Assembly (NCBI GenBank): GCA_900548615.1
Contig: URKW01000079.1
Coordinates: 1-9,110 of the forward strand
Direction of reading: 5' to 3'
DNA: 9,110 nt
From: an uncultured Eubacteriales bacterium
GTDB taxonomy: Bacteria; Bacillota; Clostridia; Oscillospirales; Oscillospiraceae
Under the pieces are notes generated by a model. It saw only the letters and a program-made list of their open reading frames with translations, was not told the origin of the DNA and did no database searches. Each line of letters starts with the position of its first letter. The first letter of the stretch is position 1. Positions 6,801 to 9,110 of this stretch are shown in pieces. Both the position numbers and the translations under genes were made by a program.

Positions 6801-7566
6801 GCTGCAACACCTCCTTCGTCAGCGCGGCATACGCCTGCGCCGCTTTTCCGTCCGGATCATGCTCGTAAATGCTGGTTCCCGTGGCGCTGATCTCCGCCAC
6901 GCGAATGGAGCGGGGTATCTCGCTGCTGAACACACGGCTGCCGTAGTTCCTGCGTAGCTGCTCACTGACTTCTTTGGCCAGCGTGGTACGGCTGTCCATC
7001 ATGGTCAGCAGGATACCGTCCACCGTCAGGTGGGGATTGATCTGCCGCTTGACGCGGGCGATGGTTCGCATAAGCTGTTCAAGCCCCTTGGCGGCCAGAT
7101 ACTGCCCCTGCACCGGAATGATAACGCTGTCCGCCGCGGTCAGCGCGTTGATGGTCAGCATCCCCAGCGAAGGCATACAGTCGATGATGGCGTAGTCATA
7201 GGCCGGTGTCAGTGTGGACAGATACTGCCGCAGCACCGTTTCACGGCTCATGATGTTCACCAACGTCACCTCCAGCCCCGACAGCTCAATGTTGGCGGGG
7301 ACAAGATCGACGCCGGACGCATGGTGCAGGATGCCCTCGCCGGGTGCGATGGGCTCCTCGTTGACGGTCTTGGTCATCAGGTCGGCCAGCGTAGGGGAAA
7401 GCTCGTCCGGCTGCCGCCAGCCCAGCATTTGGGTGAGATTGCCCTGAGCGTCGGCGTCCACCAGCAGGACTCTCTTCCCCTGCTGGGCAAGACCAACACC
7501 CAAACTGGCGGCTGTGGTGGTTTTTCCCACGCCGCCCTTCTGATTTGCCAGTGCGATGGTTTTCAA
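6757..7566 (-). CDS. parA: ParA/Soj-family partition ATPase
   Basis: 269 aa from the chosen start. A deviant Walker P-loop ATPase that works with ParB to position element DNA over the nucleoid. Motifs: deviant Walker A KGGVGKTT (residues 10-17, with the signature first lysine), Walker A' VDADAQGN (36-43), Walker B-like YAIIDCMPSLG (125-135) with the usual aspartate, then PVQGQYLAAKGLEQL. There is no N-terminal DNA-binding extension, so this is the short Soj-like type that does not act as its own HTH repressor. Start: TTG 7564-7566 gives MKTIALANQKGG and stands 7 nt after GGAGG (7574-7578). A GTG two codons upstream is only 1 nt from that site. It lies just downstream of a terminator-like hairpin, which separates it from the initiator-like gene, and it overlaps parB at the 3' end. 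Confidence 0.95.
   Translation of the reverse strand: MKTIALANQKGGVGKTTTAASLGVGLAQQGKRVLLVDADAQGNLTQMLGWRQPDELSPTLADLMTKTVNEEPIAPGEGILHHASGVDLVPANIELSGLEVTLVNIMSRETVLRQYLSTLTPAYDYAIIDCMPSLGMLTINALTAADSVIIPVQGQYLAAKGLEQLMRTIARVKRQINPHLTVDGILLTMMDSRTTLAKEVSEQLRRNYGSRVFSSEIPRSIRVAEISATGTSIYEHDPDGKAAQAYAALTKEVLQLGPQIKRHRTGQVR
6808..6816 (-). promoter_or_regulatory. Shine-Dalgarno for TTG-initiated parB, inside parA
   Basis: AAGGAGGTG on the minus strand, with GGAGG ending 9 nt before TTG 6798-6800. It is embedded in the last codons of parA (reading T K E V), so parA translation can expose or couple it. No ATG or GTG start gives a family-like ParB N-terminus nearby. Confidence 0.7.
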
Positions 7567-7573
7567 AAGCACA

Positions 7574-7578
7574 CCTCC
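7574..7578 (-). promoter_or_regulatory. Shine-Dalgarno deciding the parA TTG start
   Basis: GGAGG on the minus strand is 7 nt from TTG 7564-7566 and 1 nt from GTG 7570-7572. The spacing favours TTG, and the family consensus start (MKTIA or similar) agrees. Confidence 0.65.
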
Positions 7579-7590
7579 ATTTCGTGCAAC

Positions 7591-7612
7591 AAAAAAGAGC
7601 CTTCCGGCTCTT
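7591..7612 (-). terminator. Intrinsic terminator between the initiator-like gene and parA
   Basis: On the minus strand AAGAGCC pairs with GGCTCTT around a GGAA tetraloop, followed directly by a run of six T (two of them shared with the stem). It is 19 nt after the stop of the upstream gene and about 25 nt before parA. There is little room for a new promoter between it and parA, so it probably tunes the initiator:partition expression ratio through partial read-through (inference). Confidence 0.8.
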
Positions 7613-7631
7613 GCTCTGACAGTATTCCGTT

Positions 7632-8519
7632 CTACCCGCTCCCCCCGCTGAGATCATGGCCCACCATCAGGGCATAGTGGTTATCCATGGTCAGCGGCGC
7701 GTTATACAGCGCGGTCAGCAGATATTGCTTCACATGGCGCACCTCGGTGGTATTCTCGCTGATCCGATCCAGCACATACAGCAGATGTGCGCCGGTCAGC
7801 TTCAGTAACCTTGAACGGACTACCTCCGCTGGCAGTTCTTCTCCCGCCACGCGGATGGTGGCCTTTGTGGAACACACGGTATCCAGCATCAGTCCCACCA
7901 ATTCGTCCAGCCGCCCACGGTCAACCTCGGTGTAGCTCACAAGATAGTTGTAGTCCACATTGGTCATGACCTGCGCTCGATATGTCTCCCGTCGTTCCAT
8001 TCCGTTTTCCTGAGTAGGCTTACTCTCATGAGGGAATGAAGGGAAGGAGTTCATAACATCCGTATTTAATTCTTCTTTACTTTGTTCTTCTATATTTAAT
8101 TGCACGGGATTTTCCTGTTCAGGTTTTCCCAAGACAGGTTTTACCTGTTCTGGAAAAGCCCGTTTAGGTGCGTCACTGGCACTTTCCGCCTGAACGGGAT
8201 TTTCCCGTTTAGGTGGTTCCGGCTCCCTGGGCTGTTCCAGAATGGTATATTCGATGCCGCCCAGCGTACCGTCCGCGTGGCGCTCCCGCGCCCGCACGAT
8301 GTACCCCGCGCCTTCCAGTTCCCGCACCGTGGCACAGATGCTGTCCACACCGTCCTTGCAGATGTAGGCCAATCCTTTTGTGGTGTAGTCCCAATCCTCC
8401 GGCAGCGACAGCATCAGGGACAGCAGCCCCTTTGCCTTCAGCGACAGGGACTTGTCCCGCAGATGGTGATTTGACATGACGGTGTAGTTCCGCGTTTTCT
8501 CCACCCTGAATACGGCCAT
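7632..8519 (-). CDS. Initiator-like HTH protein with DUF6017-like C-terminus
   Basis: 295 aa, first gene of the element-side operon. Residues about 10-80 (YTVMSNHHLRDKSLSLKAKG, LLSLMLSLPEDWDYT, GVDSICATVRELEGAGYIVR) form a winged-helix-like DNA-binding region of the kind found in replication initiators and HTH_36-type proteins. Residues about 97-175 are a Pro/Glu/Gln-rich linker with five-residue repeats. Residues about 188-292 (NYLVSYTEVDRGRLDELVGL, TIRVAGEELPAEVVRSRLLKL, TTEVRHVKQYLLTALYNAP, YALMVGHDL) fit DUF6017, the usual C-terminal partner of this N-terminus in Clostridial mobile elements. Initiator function is inferred from architecture and from the adjacent parAB; it is not proven. 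Start ATG 8517-8519 has AAGGAGG 8 nt upstream. A hairpin stands in the leader and a terminator after the stop. Confidence 0.88.
   Translation of the reverse strand: MAVFRVEKTRNYTVMSNHHLRDKSLSLKAKGLLSLMLSLPEDWDYTTKGLAYICKDGVDSICATVRELEGAGYIVRARERHADGTLGGIEYTILEQPREPEPPKRENPVQAESASDAPKRAFPEQVKPVLGKPEQENPVQLNIEEQSKEELNTDVMNSFPSFPHESKPTQENGMERRETYRAQVMTNVDYNYLVSYTEVDRGRLDELVGLMLDTVCSTKATIRVAGEELPAEVVRSRLLKLTGAHLLYVLDRISENTTEVRHVKQYLLTALYNAPLTMDNHYALMVGHDLSGGSG
8104..8213 (-). repeat. Degenerate repeats in the linker of the initiator-like gene
   Basis: Three near-copies of a 20-nt unit, ACGGGATTTTCCTGTTCAGG (plus strand), begin at 8104, 8134 and 8194, a spacing of 30 and 60 nt. At protein level this is a run of five-residue units with proline in the middle: ENPVQ (106-110) and AFPEQ, VKPVL, GKPEQ, ENPVQ (121-140). 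The copy at 8194 also contains a 7-bp palindrome (AACGGGA, TTT, TCCCGTT). I know similar x-x-P-x-x linkers in relatives of this protein, so the repeat is probably protein-driven, but the DNA copies are fairly well kept. Confidence 0.65.
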
Positions 8520-8554
8520 GGGTTTGTCCTCCTTTCCTGTTGGTCTCCAAATAA

Positions 8555-8583
8555 GAAAACCGCCTGCTTTGCAGACGGTTTTC
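8555..8583. terminator. Terminator-like hairpin in the leader of the initiator-like gene
   Basis: GAAAACCG (8555-8562) pairs with CGGTTTTC (8576-8583), with a further CTGC/GCAG inner stem after one mismatch and a TTT loop. On the minus strand the 3' arm ends TTTTC followed by TTATTT, so it could terminate leader transcripts about 35 nt before the start codon. On the plus strand it also ends in a T run, but no plus-strand gene precedes it. It may be an attenuator or a boundary between read-through from the chromosome and the operon. Confidence 0.6.
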
Positions 8584-8690
8584 TATGTAAATGAGTGTTC
8601 CAGATCGTTATTTCGTTATTCGTTCTCAAATTGTATAAAATTGTCGATTTTTTAGAACTTATTGAACAAATTCCCTTAAAATCTTTGAGG
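8584..8690 (-). promoter_or_regulatory. AT-rich element-end region, presumed promoter for the operon
   Basis: This AT-rich stretch contrasts with the GC-rich genes on both sides and holds no plausible ORF. On the minus strand it has a TATACAAT-like string (around 8628-8636), but no convincing -35 hexamer at the right distance. Three short near-repeats of ATAACGA type (around 8605-8625) lie next to it and could be protein-binding iterons. Being at the element end and upstream of the first gene, it is the expected place for a promoter and for recombinase attachment sequence. The exact promoter was not resolved. Confidence 0.35.
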
Positions 8691-8706
8691 TGAATACACA
8701 CCGCAA
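8689..8706. other. Probable element/chromosome junction (attachment site)
   Basis: Similarity to alpha/beta-type spore proteins begins abruptly at about 8707 (EVGVNLK) while sequence just left of it is AT-rich, has an in-frame TGA (8686-8688) and no start codon. The element therefore seems to have entered the SASP coding sequence here. The hexamer GAGGTG occurs at 8687-8692 and again at 8707-8712, which may or may not relate to the crossover. The recombinase gene is not in this window. Confidence 0.6.
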
Positions 8707-8823
8707 GAGGTGGGCGTCAACCTGAAGAACGGTTACAACGGCGACCTGACCAGCCGCGAGGCCGGCTCTGTCGGTGGCCAGATGGTCAAGAAGATGATCG
8801 AGTCCTACGAGAAGAACCTGTAA
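8701..8823 (+). pseudogene. 3' remnant of an alpha/beta-type small acid-soluble spore protein gene
   Basis: Forty codons and a stop, encoding EVGVNLKNGYNGDLTSRE followed by AGSVGGQMVKKMIESYEKNL. This is the conserved C-terminal half of alpha/beta-type SASPs, which coat and protect spore DNA and are degraded by the GPR protease at germination: the G.N...G...TSR..GSVGG.M.K.. core is intact. The N-terminal half, including start codon, ribosome site and the region of the GPR cleavage site, is absent; an in-frame TGA lies at 8686-8688. The usual full length is about 60-70 residues. The missing 5' half is expected at the far end of the element. It is on the opposite strand to every element gene, and its codons end mostly in C or G. 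Because Clostridia usually have several SASP genes, loss of one copy would be tolerated. Confidence 0.85.
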
Positions 8824-8857
8824 ACTCCGCCAGGGTTTACCAAGATCTTTTCCAATA

Positions 8858-8899
8858 AATCGACCCCATCGGCTTTCAAGAAAGCCGATGGGGTCGATT
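8858..8899. terminator. Perfect 20-bp stem-loop downstream of the SASP remnant
   Basis: AATCGACCCCATCGGCTTTC (8858-8877) and its exact complement (8880-8899) are separated by only 2 nt (AA), 34 nt after the SASP stop. The stem ends in ATT then CTATC, so the T run is weak on the plus strand; on the minus strand the arm is followed by TATTGG. The likeliest role is the SASP gene terminator, though its length and perfection are unusual. Confidence 0.6.
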
Positions 8900-8921
8900 C
8901 TATCCGGCGTGCAGAAACGGG

Positions 8922-8952
8922 CAAAGGACAGACGCCATGCGTCTGTCCTTTG
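8922..8952. repeat. 14-bp stem-loop in host intergenic region
   Basis: CAAAGGACAGACGC (8922-8935) pairs perfectly with GCGTCTGTCCTTTG (8939-8952) around a 3-nt loop (CAT). No adequate T run follows. Together with the palindromes at 8858-8899 and 9006-9039 it makes a hairpin cluster in a stretch without a credible gene. Confidence 0.7.
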
Positions 8953-9005
8953 TCCTGCCTAAAATCTGCACGAGGAAAGAGGTTTCCGCGCTCTATTGTC
9001 TGCGT

Positions 9006-9039
9006 TCCGGCAAGAACCCTCTCCCCTTGTCTTGCCGGA
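9006..9039. repeat. 9-bp inverted repeat in host intergenic region
   Basis: TCCGGCAAG (9006-9014) and CTTGCCGGA (9031-9039) with a 16-nt pyrimidine-rich loop. The sequence after it to the window end is AT-rich, and I see nothing else in it that I can support. Confidence 0.55.
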
Positions 9040-9110
9040 TCGCTCTGTGCAGCTAATACTATTTTCAAATAAAACACTTCAAATAATTGCAATAATATGA
9101 TAAGCTATAT

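Noticed and set aside
7235..7250. Possible parS (GTTTCACG) in parA
   Set aside because: Only half of the canonical Firmicutes palindrome is present, and plasmid/ICE ParBs often use other sites.
8805..9092. Minus-strand 95-codon ORF with a TTG start
   Set aside because: It overlaps the SASP 3' end and all three palindromes, has no ribosome site, and its sequence is largely the translation of inverted-repeat arms.
1..9110. CRISPR array, tRNA, rRNA or insertion-sequence transposase
   Set aside because: No regularly spaced direct repeats, no cloverleaf-like or rRNA-like sequence, and no transposase reading frame apart from the small TnpV, which is not itself a known recombinase.

Overview
This window looks like one end of a large integrative and conjugative-type element, or a plasmid-like genomic island, in a spore-forming, GC-rich Clostridia relative (Oscillospiraceae/Ruminococcaceae-like). 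Three things point there: the 3' remnant of an alpha/beta-type small acid-soluble spore protein (SASP) gene at the right edge; an all-minus-strand accessory operon of families I recognise from Clostridial conjugative elements; and the strong G/C preference at third codon positions of the element genes. The species cannot be named from the sequence.

Layout, in transcription order (right to left on the minus strand). The right flank (about 8705-9110) is host chromosome: the SASP gene tail (plus strand) and an intergenic stretch with three palindromes. The element boundary lies at about 8689-8706. An AT-rich leader (8584-8690) and a terminator-like hairpin (8555-8583) precede a replication/regulatory protein with an N-terminal winged-helix-like region and a C-terminal DUF6017-like domain (7632-8519). 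A second terminator hairpin (7591-7612) separates it from parA (6757-7566) and parB (5862-6800), which overlap by 44 bp. Then come, in tight translational coupling, a 277-281 aa conserved element protein (5020-5850/5865), a 200 aa conserved element protein (4411-5013), and two tandem paralogues with C-terminal YodL-like domains (3773-4414 and 3144-3761). After an intergenic perfect 18-bp inverted repeat (3107-3149), a very large protein starts at a TTG codon at 3072 and stays open for 1024 codons to the window edge. Its N-terminus resembles the ArdC-type antirestriction/ssDNA-binding region of the giant polyvalent proteins of conjugative elements.

The most striking feature lies inside that giant gene: a complete tnpV-family gene (1887-2237) on the same strand but in another reading frame. 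It has its own Shine-Dalgarno sequence and is followed 12 nt after its stop by a 13-bp terminator-like hairpin with a T run. The giant frame reads straight through both, producing a low-complexity Gly/Ala/Ser/Arg/Glu/Asp/Gln linker of about 118 residues. The tnpV frame, not the linker frame, carries the normal protein-like signal.

Functionally the right half is a plasmid-type maintenance module (initiator-like protein plus ParAB segregation). The left half is a set of element accessory proteins probably tied to conjugation, antirestriction or establishment in a new host, although the individual functions of the four middle proteins are unknown. Start codons are unusual: parA, parB and the giant gene all appear to start at TTG behind good Shine-Dalgarno sequences, and one YodL-like gene lacks any well-placed ATG.
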